Shown one piece after another: positions 31,754 through 39,228 of a stretch of 39,228 nt of DNA (the stretch's first letter is position 1; each line of letters opens with the position of its first letter). The notes beneath the pieces are model-generated. The model was not told the DNA's origin. It searched no databases and saw only the letters and a list, made by a program, of their open reading frames with translations. Origin of the DNA: Methanomassiliicoccales archaeon (GTDB taxonomy: Archaea > Thermoplasmatota > Thermoplasmata > Methanomassiliicoccales > UBA472). Where the stretch lies: contig JAVYMA010000016.1 in NCBI GenBank assembly GCA_038740345.1, positions 1 to 39,228 of the forward strand, read 5' to 3'. The translations under genes and the position numbers were made by a program.

Positions 31754-32422
31754 ATGAACATTCGGAATAGCTGGAAAAGGGATGTCGAAATCGTACTTGA
31801 GAGGGATCCAGCCACCCGAAGTTATAAGGAAGCACTTTTCTTTAGCCCTGGCCTCCATGCTATACTTCTACATCGACTCTCACACCAGGCTTACAAAAAG
31901 GGCAATTTTATGATCGCTAGGATGATCAATTATTTCGCTCGTTTCTTGACCGGCGCTGATATTCATCCCGGAGCAACCATAGGTAAAGGTTTTTTCATCG
32001 ATCATGCCACGGGTGTGGTTATAGGGGAGACGGCTGTAATAGGAGACAACGTCTCCATATTCCAAGGAGTAACCCTGGGTGGAGTAAGCGCTGAAAGAGG
32101 TAAGAAGAGACATCCTACGATTGGAAACAACGTGGTTATCGGAGCTCATGCCGTAATATTAGGCGACATTCATATCGGAGATAATACACGCATAGGGGCT
32201 GGAAGCGTGGTTATAAAGGATGTCCCGCCCAACTCCACAGTGGTAGGGGTACCAGGGAAAGTAGTCCGTAGGGATGGACAGCCGGTGAAGGTAGATTTGC
32301 GCCACGATCAGCTTCCAGACCCTCTGCTTGATGCCTTCTCTGATCTAAGCAATCATCTAGTAGAATTAGAGAGGCGAATCAGGGAATTAGAAGAGAAACT
32401 TGGTAAAGCAGAGATAAAATAA
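31754..32422 (+). CDS. cysE: Serine O-acetyltransferase
   Basis: A 222-residue left-handed beta-helix acyltransferase that makes O-acetylserine for CysK. The N-terminal helical domain ([18 protein letters not shown]) is followed by hexapeptide repeats from about residue 73 ([22 protein letters not shown], then [30 protein letters not shown]). It ends in a coiled-coil-like tail ([16 protein letters not shown]). The length fits the shorter bacterial-type enzymes. It starts 4 nt after cysK, and cysS begins 11 nt downstream, so cysteine synthesis and charging are in one operon. Confidence 0.94.
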   Translation: MNIRNSWKRDVEIVLERDPATRSYKEALFFSPGLHAILLHRLSHQAYKKGNFMIARMINYFARFLTGADIHPGATIGKGFFIDHATGVVIGETAVIGDNVSIFQGVTLGGVSAERGKKRHPTIGNNVVIGAHAVILGDIHIGDNTRIGAGSVVIKDVPPNSTVVGVPGKVVRRDGQPVKVDLRHDQLPDPLLDAFSDLSNHLVELERRIRELEEKLGKAEIK

Positions 32423-32433
32423 CCGGATGCCTG

Positions 32434-33855
32434 TTGACGGTGCGAGGTATAGATTTGTCCTTAAGAATTTATAATACCTTGACCAAGCGCAAGGAAGAGT
32501 TCGTACCACTTCACGAGGGCAAAGTTTCCATGTATGTTTGCGGCGTCACGGTCTATGATGATATCCACATGGGCCATGCGCGGAGCATGATAGTGTTCGA
32601 TATGATTGCGCGCTACCTCCGCTATAAGGGTTATAAAGTGACCCATGCCACCAATTTCACGGATGTGGATGATAAGATTATAAATCGAGCAAGAGAGCGA
32701 GGAATGCCTCCTTTGGCGCTTAGCGCCATGTATATAGAGCGCTATTTTAGGGAAGCTGACGCGCTAGGCGTGCAAAGGGCGGATATGTATCCGAAAGCGA
32801 GTGAGTACATTCCGCAGATAATCGACATGGTGAGGAAACTAGAGGAGAAAGGTAGAGCATATCGCACAAAAGATGGTAGCGTTTACTTTTCCATGGATGG
32901 AATCGAAGGATACGGAAAGCTCTCAGGCATGAGACCAGAGGAATTGAGAGCCGGAGCTCGCATCGAACCCGGAGAGGAGAAGCGCAATCCCCTGGACTTC
33001 GCCTTATGGAAGGGGGCAAAGCCAGGAGAGATATCGTGGGACTCTCCCTGGGGTAAGGGGCGTCCTGGATGGCATATAGAATGTTCGGCCATGTGCATGA
33101 GCCTCTTCGGTGATACCATCGATATACATGGGGGAGGGAATGACTTGATATTCCCCCACCACGAGAATGAGATATTGCAATCAGAGTGTGCCACTGGAAG
33201 GCCATTGGCAAAATACTGGATTCATAATGGCATGCTCAACGTGCAAGATGCAAAAATGGCTAAATCGCAAAAGAACTTCTTTACCGTTCGCGAGGTTTTG
33301 GAAAGATACTCTCGACAGGAGATTCGATTCTTCTTGCTCAATACGCATTATCGCGGTCCACTCAACTACAGCGATTCAGCCTTGATGGAGGCATCATCAT
33401 CCCTCAAAAGGTTGCATAATACTTATTCAGAGCTAAAAAGGGCCATGAAGGAGGCGCGAGGAAATGAGGAAATGTCACAGCAAATACTGAAGTCCCGTCA
33501 GGAATTCATAGAACAGATGGATGACGATTTCAATTCGCGTGGCGCCATCGCAGCCATATTTGAATTCGCTAGGGAAGCAAACCGCCTAATGTCTGAGGAA
33601 AAGATGAGCAAGGAAGGGGCTAGTCAAGCAGTATCATTTCTGGAGGAAGTCGACCAGGTGCTAGGGATATTGCCTTCAAGTCCTCAAGTAAGCGGAGATG
33701 AAGTTGAAAGATTAATGCAGGTCCTCATAGAGTTACGCAAGGAATTGCGGCAGCGTAAGTTGTATGACTTGGCCGATCTGCTACGCGAAAGGTTAGGGTC
33801 CTTAGGGTTCATATTGGAAGATACAGCTGAGGGGACCAAATGGAAGAGGGCGTAG
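32434..33855 (+). CDS. cysS: Cysteinyl-tRNA synthetase
   Basis: Class Ia synthetase of 473 residues. The zinc and HIGH region is MYVCGVTVYDDIHMGHARS, with further zinc ligands in HIECSAMCMS and HHENE. The KMSKS signature is KMAKSQKN, with Ala for the first Ser. It charges tRNA-Cys, whose gene is 4 kb upstream. Its presence shows direct cysteinylation rather than only the Sep-tRNA route used by many methanogens. The start is the TTG at 32434, without a clear ribosome site; a GTG two codons later is the alternative. It overlaps the radical SAM gene by 16 nt. Confidence 0.94.
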   Translation: MTVRGIDLSLRIYNTLTKRKEEFVPLHEGKVSMYVCGVTVYDDIHMGHARSMIVFDMIARYLRYKGYKVTHATNFTDVDDKIINRARERGMPPLALSAMYIERYFREADALGVQRADMYPKASEYIPQIIDMVRKLEEKGRAYRTKDGSVYFSMDGIEGYGKLSGMRPEELRAGARIEPGEEKRNPLDFALWKGAKPGEISWDSPWGKGRPGWHIECSAMCMSLFGDTIDIHGGGNDLIFPHHENEILQSECATGRPLAKYWIHNGMLNVQDAKMAKSQKNFFTVREVLERYSRQEIRFFLLNTHYRGPLNYSDSALMEASSSLKRLHNTYSELKRAMKEARGNEEMSQQILKSRQEFIEQMDDDFNSRGAIAAIFEFAREANRLMSEEKMSKEGASQAVSFLEEVDQVLGILPSSPQVSGDEVERLMQVLIELRKELRQRKLYDLADLLRERLGSLGFILEDTAEGTKWKRA

Positions 33856-34880
33856 GAGATCTAGCTAGAAAGAAAGCGTTATTGCTTACCAAAGGAGCTG
33901 TGCGTGTAGCACCAAATATAAGATTGCAGGTAAGGCTTAGCAGATCCACTGCAGGACCAGGTGCGGGGACAGTTGGAATAGTGCTTCGATTCGATCTTCA
34001 TAGGGTGAAGAAGAGCTTAGTCCTGGAGGGTGGGGATTTCGAATTGATTGAGACTGGCGCTGGCTATACCCTCTTCCATGAAGGCAGGCCGTTTCTTGAG
34101 AAAGTCGAGGTGCAACCTGTGCTCTTCCACTCACCAGAACAGGCTTTCTTCAATGTGGAAACTGAATGTATCTATGACTGTAAATTCTGCACCTCCAGAC
34201 GATTAGAACGGAAGGTGACTAAGAACCTGACCCCTGAGAAAATCGTTAAGATGATTATCGAGTCGTCCCAGAGACCTGATTTCAAAGCCGTGGCGATTAC
34301 AAGTGCTGTGGTTAAGGATGCGAAGACCACCATAGATAAGATGGTATATATTGTTCGAGAAGTGAGGAGAGCACTCGGTCCTTCTATTCCCATTGGTGTC
34401 GAACCGTATGTTGACGATCTGCAGGATATTGAAAGACTTAAAGAAGCTGGTGCTGACGAAATCAAACTCAATATCGAGACCTGGGACCCTCAAATATTCC
34501 AAAAGGTCTGTGGTGAGCTCGATCATGAATGGATACTAACGGCATTAAAACATGCCGTGAAGGTCTTCGGCAGGGGGAAGGTATGCTCCAATTTGCTGGT
34601 TGGCCTTGGGGAGAGCGATGAGAGCGTATTGGAGGGTGTGGAGGAATTGGCTCGACTTGGCGTTGTAGCCACAATTCGCCCTCTGCGAATTAATGAACTG
34701 AATCGAAAAGCACTCGAGGAGGCTCTGGGCCCCTTGCCTCCGCTTGATGCCGACAGACTTCTCAGGTTAGCTCAGGAGCACAAAAGAATTCTCGAGAAGC
34801 ATGATCTGACCACATTAACTTTCAGGACGATGTGTCATGCGTGTACCTGCTGCGACATGGTGCCTTTCCGTGACCTTTAA
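33840..34880 (+). CDS. Radical SAM protein of unknown function
   Basis: A 346-residue radical SAM enzyme. The cluster motif is C110-x3-C114-x2-C117 in ECIYDCKFC. After it come a TIM-barrel-like domain with GVEPYVDDLQDIERLKEAGADEIKLNIETWD and the GLGESDESVLEG region typical of BioB-like members. Four cysteines near the C-terminus, MCHACTCCDM, could bind a second cluster. The N-terminal 100 residues are beta-rich and lack a known domain. It begins inside cysS with GAGGGG before its ATG, so it belongs to the cysteine operon; its stop is 12 nt before the DtxR operator. The substrate is unknown, and I cannot match it to a named enzyme. Confidence 0.8.
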   Translation: MEEGVGDLARKKALLLTKGAVRVAPNIRLQVRLSRSTAGPGAGTVGIVLRFDLHRVKKSLVLEGGDFELIETGAGYTLFHEGRPFLEKVEVQPVLFHSPEQAFFNVETECIYDCKFCTSRRLERKVTKNLTPEKIVKMIIESSQRPDFKAVAITSAVVKDAKTTIDKMVYIVREVRRALGPSIPIGVEPYVDDLQDIERLKEAGADEIKLNIETWDPQIFQKVCGELDHEWILTALKHAVKVFGRGKVCSNLLVGLGESDESVLEGVEELARLGVVATIRPLRINELNRKALEEALGPLPPLDADRLLRLAQEHKRILEKHDLTTLTFRTMCHACTCCDMVPFRDL

Positions 34881-34892
34881 GCTTCTATTTGA

Positions 34893-34908
34893 TTTAGGTT
34901 ACCCTAAA
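34893..34908 (+). promoter_or_regulatory. Candidate DtxR-type operator
   Basis: TTTAGG at 34893-34898 and CCTAAA at 34903-34908 are perfect inverted arms around TTAC. The arms TTAGG/CCTAA match the outer parts of the classical DtxR iron box. It lies immediately upstream of the TATA element of the DtxR-FeoA gene, where a bound repressor would block TBP/TFB. Confidence 0.65.
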
Positions 34909-34912
34909 AGGA

Positions 34913-34920
34913 TTTAAATA
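34913..34920 (+). promoter_or_regulatory. TATA box of the DtxR-FeoA/feoB operon
   Basis: TTTAAATA, centred about 28 nt before the ATG at 34945, predicts a leaderless mRNA. The iron-box-like palindrome begins 20 nt upstream and ends 4 nt before it. Confidence 0.65.
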
Positions 34921-34944
34921 GAGTGCCCCTCATCGCAGACAGCG

Positions 34945-35673
34945 ATGCCTAGCGAAATAGTAGAAGAATATTTGGAGACCATCTACGAGCTCACGGAAAA
35001 AGGGGGCACAGCAAAGACCAATGACATTGCTTCCAAAATGTCTCTCTCCCCAGCGAGTGTCACGGAGATGGTTCAGCGTCTGGCCTCTGAGGGTTATGTA
35101 TCTTACGAGAAATACAAGGGAGCCACCCTAACCGAGGAAGGCAGGCGTATAGGAAGGAGGATGAAGCGAAGGCATCGATTGCTGGAACGATTTCTTGCTG
35201 ATGTCTTGGGAGCCAAGAAGGAGGAAGCCCATGCAGAGGCTTGTCGCCTCGAGCATTCGATCTCAGAGGAGTCTGAGAGGCGCATCTGCCAGCTCACGAA
35301 CAACCCTCGCTTCTGTCCAGATGGCGACCCTATTCCTGAATGCCAGGATGAGGAGTGCTCTCATTGCCATTCCTGCTGCTCAGTCCCGTTGAGTATACTT
35401 AAAGAAGGTGAGGAGGGCGAGATAACACATCTCAGGTGCGAGAAGCCATCGATGATCCGGAGGCTAATATCTATGGGTTTCGTACCTGGAAGAAGGATCT
35501 CACTGGAGGAGAAACTCCCCATGGGAGGCCCTATCATCATCCGCATTGATGACAACCAGATAGCCTTAGCTAGAGATTATGCTGATGTGGTTTTGGTAGA
35601 GAGGGAGCATCCTGGGGGAAGAAGAAGGAGGAGAGGAACTAAAGGAAGTGGATCCTTGGTTTCTCAAGGGTGA
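34945..35673 (+). CDS. DtxR-family iron regulator fused to a FeoA domain
   Basis: A 242-residue fusion. Residues 1-65 form a winged helix (VEEYLETIYELTEKGGTAKTNDIASKMSLSPASVTEM). Residues 66-120 are the dimerisation and metal domain with HAEACRLEH (C100, E103, H104), the DtxR ligand region. A cysteine-rich linker CPDGDPIPECQDEECSHCHSCC (124-145) follows, then a FeoA/SH3-like domain (147-220) with THLRCEKPSMIRRLISMGFVPG. The tail is arginine-rich. It probably senses Fe(II) or Mn(II) and represses its own operon through the palindrome before it. feoB starts 4 nt after its stop, with no separate feoA, so the regulator may also bind FeoB. Confidence 0.9.
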   Translation: MPSEIVEEYLETIYELTEKGGTAKTNDIASKMSLSPASVTEMVQRLASEGYVSYEKYKGATLTEEGRRIGRRMKRRHRLLERFLADVLGAKKEEAHAEACRLEHSISEESERRICQLTNNPRFCPDGDPIPECQDEECSHCHSCCSVPLSILKEGEEGEITHLRCEKPSMIRRLISMGFVPGRRISLEEKLPMGGPIIIRIDDNQIALARDYADVVLVEREHPGGRRRRRGTKGSGSLVSQG

Positions 35674-35677
35674 TGTA

Positions 35678-37585
35678 ATGGAGATAGGTCTGATCGGACA
35701 GCCTAATGCGGGCAAGTCCGCTCTCTTCACCAAGCTGACGGGCATAGGGGCCATTTCCTCGAACTATCCTGGTACTACCGTAGAATATCAGGAAGGGTCT
35801 GTGATACGGCATGGAGTCAGGCTCAATTTCCACGATCTGCCAGGAACTTACTCGCTAACTGGAATTTCTGAGGATGAGATAGTTGCGACCAAGTTGCTTG
35901 CTGAAAGGCATTTGGATTGCGTGCTTGTCGTGGCCGATGCCAATCGTCTGGAGCAATCCTTAGTTCTCATATTTCAGATATTGGAGTTAGGGTTCAAGAC
36001 GGTAGTGGCGCTAAATCAAATGGACATAGCAAGGCGTCGCTATTCATTGAATATCGATAAACTGGAATCGATTCTTCGCGTGCCTGTTGTGCCAACGGTG
36101 GCAATAACGGGGGAAGGCGTGGAAGAACTGGTTGAAGTGCTGGTTTCCGCAGACCTGCGACCCTCTGATTTTAAAGTGAAATATGATCCTCGAATCGAGA
36201 GCATCCTGCAAGAACTGGGTGGAAGCGATGAGAGTTGGCTTGGCAAATTCCCAAAAAGGGGGGCGCTGATAAAACTTCTAGAAGGCAATCCATTCTTTAC
36301 CGATCAATTCACAGAAGATTTCAAAGCTAAAGTCGAGGAGGCCAGGAGAAGATTCAAAGAAGATTATGAGGAGGATATCGAAGTTCATATCAATAGGGAT
36401 CGCTACGGAGAGGCAGGGAGAATAGCTCGAGAGGTAATTTCGAGGAATATTCCCCAACGTCGCCCCTCTGAGCGTATTTCCGATGCCACCCTTCGTGCCA
36501 AAACTGGAATACCCATATTGATGGGAGTTCTAGGCGCCATATTTCTGACCATAGTCTTCCTTGGCGGTTACCTGGAAGGGTTATTGCTGGATGCCTATGC
36601 CTTGATAATGGGAGACTTCTTCGCCCGTATGGCTGAATTGATAGGGGGTTCATTGGGCCAGGCTTTGGCTAATGGCTTAGACCTTTCATTGCAGGCAATC
36701 TTAGCCATCGTTATTCCCTATATCATCGTTTTCTATCTATTACTTGGCATACTTGAAGACACTGGTTACCTTCCCCGCATGGTGGTTCTGTTGGATGGTG
36801 TAATGCATCGCCTTGGCCTGCATGGCAAGGCGATAATACCTATGATAGTAGGGCTAGGGTGCAATGTTCCAGCCATACTTTCCACCAGAGTGATGGAATC
36901 GCGCAGGGAGCGTCTAATCATTGCAGTTATAATAGTGATCGCAGTACCTTGCTCAGCCCAGACTGCGGTCATCCTAGGCACGGTAGGTAATTTTGCTGGC
37001 CTACTCTACGCTTTGGCGATATATCTAATCCTTGTTTCCCTGCTGTTAATGCTTGGTCGGCTGCTACATAAGGTCCTTAAGTTCGAGCCTACTAGCCTAG
37101 CGATGGAAATTCCTGATTTAAGGCTCCCGCGTCCTAAAAACGTGCTATGGAAAACATGGATAAGGTCCAAAGACTTTTTCCTCATAGCTTTTCCTATCTT
37201 GCTGGTAGGGAGTCTAATTCTTGAAATTCTTATGTCTTTCGGCATCCTGCAAGCCATGGTGGAACCGTTAGCTATATTCACTGAAGGCTTTCTCGGCCTT
37301 CCTGCGGTTACCATAGTGGCCTTGTTTTTTGGCATCCTTAGGAAGGAGATGGCCTTGCAATTCTTGGTCATTCTGTTCGGAACGGCGGACCTCTCTGCTG
37401 TTATGACATCCGCGCAGCTATTTGTCTTTGCCCTGGTAATGGCGACTTATATGCCATGCCTTTCGGCACTGGCGGCGATGTCAAGGGAGTTCGGTTTAAA
37501 AGGGGCGCTCACCGTCACCTTCTCATCTATGTTATTAGCATTTTCATTGGGAGGTCTCGCTAATCTCATCTTACAATTATTATAA
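35678..37585 (+). CDS. feoB: Ferrous iron transporter FeoB
   Basis: A 635-residue membrane GTPase that imports Fe(II). The G domain has G1 GQPNAGKS, G3 DLPGTYSLTG and G4 NQMD, followed by a helical spacer (residues about 160-270). Two Gate domains follow, with many transmembrane segments (ILAIVIPYIIVFYLLLGILEDTGYLPR; GLGCNVPAILSTRVMESRRER; a second Gate near the C-terminus). The Cys of GCNVP is the conserved iron-path residue. I choose the ATG at 35678, with AAGGGTG upstream. An in-frame GTG at 35648 would overlap the regulator by 26 nt and adds ten residues before the family's normal start. It is co-transcribed with the DtxR-FeoA gene and thereby iron-regulated. Confidence 0.96.
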   Translation: MEIGLIGQPNAGKSALFTKLTGIGAISSNYPGTTVEYQEGSVIRHGVRLNFHDLPGTYSLTGISEDEIVATKLLAERHLDCVLVVADANRLEQSLVLIFQILELGFKTVVALNQMDIARRRYSLNIDKLESILRVPVVPTVAITGEGVEELVEVLVSADLRPSDFKVKYDPRIESILQELGGSDESWLGKFPKRGALIKLLEGNPFFTDQFTEDFKAKVEEARRRFKEDYEEDIEVHINRDRYGEAGRIAREVISRNIPQRRPSERISDATLRAKTGIPILMGVLGAIFLTIVFLGGYLEGLLLDAYALIMGDFFARMAELIGGSLGQALANGLDLSLQAILAIVIPYIIVFYLLLGILEDTGYLPRMVVLLDGVMHRLGLHGKAIIPMIVGLGCNVPAILSTRVMESRRERLIIAVIIVIAVPCSAQTAVILGTVGNFAGLLYALAIYLILVSLLLMLGRLLHKVLKFEPTSLAMEIPDLRLPRPKNVLWKTWIRSKDFFLIAFPILLVGSLILEILMSFGILQAMVEPLAIFTEGFLGLPAVTIVALFFGILRKEMALQFLVILFGTADLSAVMTSAQLFVFALVMATYMPCLSALAAMSREFGLKGALTVTFSSMLLAFSLGGLANLILQLL

Positions 37586-37614
37586 TCGACATGAGGAATC
37601 ATCCAGCCGAGTGA

Positions 37615-37622
37615 TTTATAAC
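37615..37622 (+). promoter_or_regulatory. TATA box of the UbiD gene
   Basis: TTTATAAC is centred 26-27 nt before the ATG at 37645. It therefore predicts a leaderless transcript and argues against the earlier ATG at 37630. Confidence 0.55.
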
Positions 37623-37644
37623 GGACATTATGCATGAGGTTTTC

Positions 37645-38913
37645 ATGTCCCTTCGTGCCCTCATTTCTAGCGCCAAAGATGTATTGAATGTTAATGAGCC
37701 AATATCTGTGGATTTAGAGGCTACGAAGATACTCATGCAGAACCAGCATCGCCCGGTCTTTTTTCGAAAGCTTAATGGCCGCAAAGCTGTAGGCAACCTT
37801 TACTCTACAAGGGGAGCAATCGCCTCTGCCTTAGGTATAGAGGCGAGCGAACTAATGTCTAAAATGCTTCGTGCCAATGCCAATCCCAGAAAACCGATTC
37901 AGGTCCAAGGGCCAGAATTCAGGGATCGCGTCTTCGAGGAATTTGACCTTACCAAGCTTCCCATCCCCAAATTCTTCCCTAAAGATGGTGGAAGATATGT
38001 TACCGCGGGGGTGGCGGTAGCTGAGTTTGAGGGTAAGCGAAATCTATCCTTCCACAGGCTCATGCTGCTGGATAAAAATAGGTTTGCTGTCCGCTTGGTC
38101 CCTAGGCATTTATTTACTATGTACAAAGCCTCCCTCGCAAAGGGAAAGGATTTGCCTGTAGCCTTCTGCGTGGGATTGGGAGCAGCAGTCTTGCTCGCCG
38201 CCGCCACTTCAACAGATTATCATCAGGATGAGATGGAAATAGCGTCTGCGTTGAGTTATGAATGCTCAGGCAAGCCATTGGAGGTATCGGATTTGGAATC
38301 CGGTCTGACCGTACCCGCTAACTCGGAATATGTGTTCGAGGGGAGGCTCACTGCAGAGCTGGTAGAAGAAGGGCCGTTCGTGGATATTACTGGAACGTAT
38401 GATGACGTTCGCCAGCAGCCAATCTTTGAGGTGGAAAGAATGTATTGTCGTCGTGACCCGATTTTCCATGTCATCCTTCCTGGTGGGCTGGAACATTATC
38501 TACTCATGGGCCTTCCTCGAGAGCCCATAATACATCGAACTGTGAGCCAAGTCGTGCCAAGGGTTCATGGAGTTCGACTTACGGAGGGAGGTTGCTGCTG
38601 GTTACATGGAGTCGTATCCATTACCAAAAATAAAGAAGGAGATGGTATCAATGCCATTATGGCGGCCTTTGCTGGTCATTCCTCTATGAAGATGGTAACG
38701 GTGGTCGATGAAGATATAGACATATTTGATGACAGGCAAGTGGAATGGGCGGTAGCCACCCGATTTCAAGCCCATCGCTCCCTATTAGTGGTCAATAACG
38801 CTGCCGGTTCCTCGCTGGATCCATCGGCGGAAATCACTACATCTAAATTAGGAATCGATGCCACCAAACCTTTAGGGAAAGAAGGATTTGACCGCGCCAA
38901 GTTAGACGATTAG
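37645..38913 (+). CDS. UbiD-family decarboxylase, possibly anhydromevalonate phosphate decarboxylase
   Basis: A 422-residue UbiD-type prenyl-FMN-dependent decarboxylase. It begins MSLRALISSAK and shows FDLTKLPIPKFFPKDGGRYVTAG, the catalytic arginine region LSFHRLMLLDKNRFAVRL, the Glu-containing EGPFVDITGTYDD, and the C-terminal metal and substrate part (KMVTVVDEDIDIFDDRQVEWA). In archaea a stand-alone enzyme of this length is usually the trans-anhydromevalonate 5-phosphate decarboxylase of the modified mevalonate pathway for isoprenoids; I infer this role. A menaquinone or phenolic-acid role is the alternative. I use the ATG at 37645, not 37630, because the TATA box predicts transcription there and the family begins at MSLR. 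An oligo-T (38919-38923) follows. Confidence 0.85.
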   Translation: MSLRALISSAKDVLNVNEPISVDLEATKILMQNQHRPVFFRKLNGRKAVGNLYSTRGAIASALGIEASELMSKMLRANANPRKPIQVQGPEFRDRVFEEFDLTKLPIPKFFPKDGGRYVTAGVAVAEFEGKRNLSFHRLMLLDKNRFAVRLVPRHLFTMYKASLAKGKDLPVAFCVGLGAAVLLAAATSTDYHQDEMEIASALSYECSGKPLEVSDLESGLTVPANSEYVFEGRLTAELVEEGPFVDITGTYDDVRQQPIFEVERMYCRRDPIFHVILPGGLEHYLLMGLPREPIIHRTVSQVVPRVHGVRLTEGGCCWLHGVVSITKNKEGDGINAIMAAFAGHSSMKMVTVVDEDIDIFDDRQVEWAVATRFQAHRSLLVVNNAAGSSLDPSAEITTSKLGIDATKPLGKEGFDRAKLDD

Positions 38914-38918
38914 CTTAA

Positions 38919-38923
38919 TTTTT
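38919..38923 (+). terminator. Oligo-T after the UbiD gene
   Basis: TTTTT six bases after the UbiD stop lies in the 25-nt gap to the convergent purA gene and may end the UbiD transcript. Confidence 0.35.
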
Positions 38924-38938
38924 GCAACTCCCAAGGAA

Positions 38939-39228
38939 CTAGTAGAAGGATGCGTGCCTTGTTGTTTTTCGACAGCGTAAATCTATGGTTTCGTTCCTTT
39001 CCTTCCCCAGGCTGATTATTCGAATTGGCACACCTACGTTTTTACTTATGAATTCAAGGTAGGCGCGCATATTCTCGGGCAATGAATCATATCCCTTTTT
39101 CGCATAATCTGCAGCATCACCAGGTCCCCACTCATCCCAACCTTCCATATCCTGGTAAATAGGCTTAGCTCTTTGGAGGCGTGATAATGAAGCAGGGAAA
39201 TTTTCCACACGTTCGCCATCGATTTCAT
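38939..39228 (-). CDS. purA: Adenylosuccinate synthetase, C-terminal fragment (5' end outside window)
   Basis: The last 96 codons of PurA, which joins IMP and aspartate on the path to AMP. The frame runs in from the window edge as EIDGERVENFPASLSRLQRAKP, followed by the conserved GWDEWGPGDAADYAKKGYDSLPENMRAYLEFI and the end region RIISLGKERNETI. The normal family C-terminus is close to GxxRxxTI. Here 16 further residues follow (begins DLRCRKTTRH), an extension I have not seen as typical. The ATG at 39208 is internal and not the true start. It converges with the UbiD gene. Confidence 0.88.
   Translation of the reverse strand, partial: EIDGERVENFPASLSRLQRAKPIYQDMEGWDEWGPGDAADYAKKGYDSLPENMRAYLEFISKNVGVPIRIISLGKERNETIDLRCRKTTRHASFY

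Noticed and set aside
32747-33211. 154-codon minus-strand frame
   Set aside because: It is a shadow of cysS with low-complexity composition and no upstream signals.
15728-38915. Pyrrolysine read-through at TAG stops (flavoprotein, cysS, UbiD, purA)
   Set aside because: Each protein already reaches its family's normal end (purA slightly beyond), and the downstream codons do not continue conserved sequence.
1-39228. CRISPR arrays, insertion sequences, integrases or prophage genes
   Set aside because: No regularly spaced direct repeats, transposase or integrase motifs, or duplicated att-like sequences were seen on either strand.

Overview
The window reads as one continuous stretch of an archaeal chromosome. 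The best guess is Euryarchaeota sensu lato, within or near Thermoplasmatota/Methanomassiliicoccales. Support for archaea: TATA boxes lie about 27 nt before many start codons, so several transcripts look leaderless; the glycyl- and valyl-tRNA synthetases are of archaeal type; there are pilin-like N-termini, multi-CBS proteins, a short homocitrate-synthase-like enzyme (methanogen coenzyme B route) and a UbiD decarboxylase of the kind used in the archaeal mevalonate pathway. No mcr or 16S gene is present, so the lineage is inferred. Coding DNA has moderate GC and the longer spacers are AT-rich. I see no insertion sequences, prophage or CRISPR array.

Layout. (1) 1-5095: surface polysaccharide genes (3' end of UDP-glucose dehydrogenase, galU, two family-2 glycosyltransferases, an asparagine-synthetase-like protein). 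(2) 5222-5646: tRNA-Gly and a small zinc-ribbon protein. (3) 5711-13742, all minus: an operon-like chain amidohydrolase - UspA - four-CBS protein - glyS - CBS/ribosome-hibernation-like fusion - valS. (4) 13841-17663: redox genes (ferredoxin, TrxR-like ferredoxin:NADP reductase without CxxC, iron-sulfur flavoprotein), thpR and a biotin carboxylase. (5) 17664-21050: AT-rich island with a REC-PAS-PAS regulator and three overlapping pilin-like genes. (6) 20999-25644: two divergent cysteine desulfurases, a variant IscU, then pyrD-pyrK. (7) 25634-30425: homocitrate-synthase-like gene, TPR protein, two unknown proteins, tRNA-Cys, and a QueG-like/AhpD-like pair. (8) 30841-34880: cysK-cysE-cysS-radical SAM operon. 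(9) 34893-37585: DtxR-FeoA regulator with a candidate operator, then feoB. (10) 37645-39228: UbiD decarboxylase and the 3' end of purA.

The themes connect. Sulfur supply (CysE/CysK), cysteine charging (CysS, tRNA-Cys), sulfur mobilisation and Fe-S assembly (two desulfurases, IscU) and iron uptake (DtxR-FeoA/FeoB) sit within about 17 kb, among Fe-S consumers (PyrK, ferredoxin, QueG-like, radical SAM). The minus-strand translation block pairs two tRNA synthetases with stress and nucleotide-sensing proteins.

Best second-look items: cysK with no ATG/GTG/TTG start that keeps its conserved N-terminus; ValRS with both KMSKS lysines lost; IscU lacking two of four metal ligands; the CBS-hibernation-factor-like fusion between two synthetase genes; and the DtxR-FeoA promoter whose palindrome abuts the TATA box.
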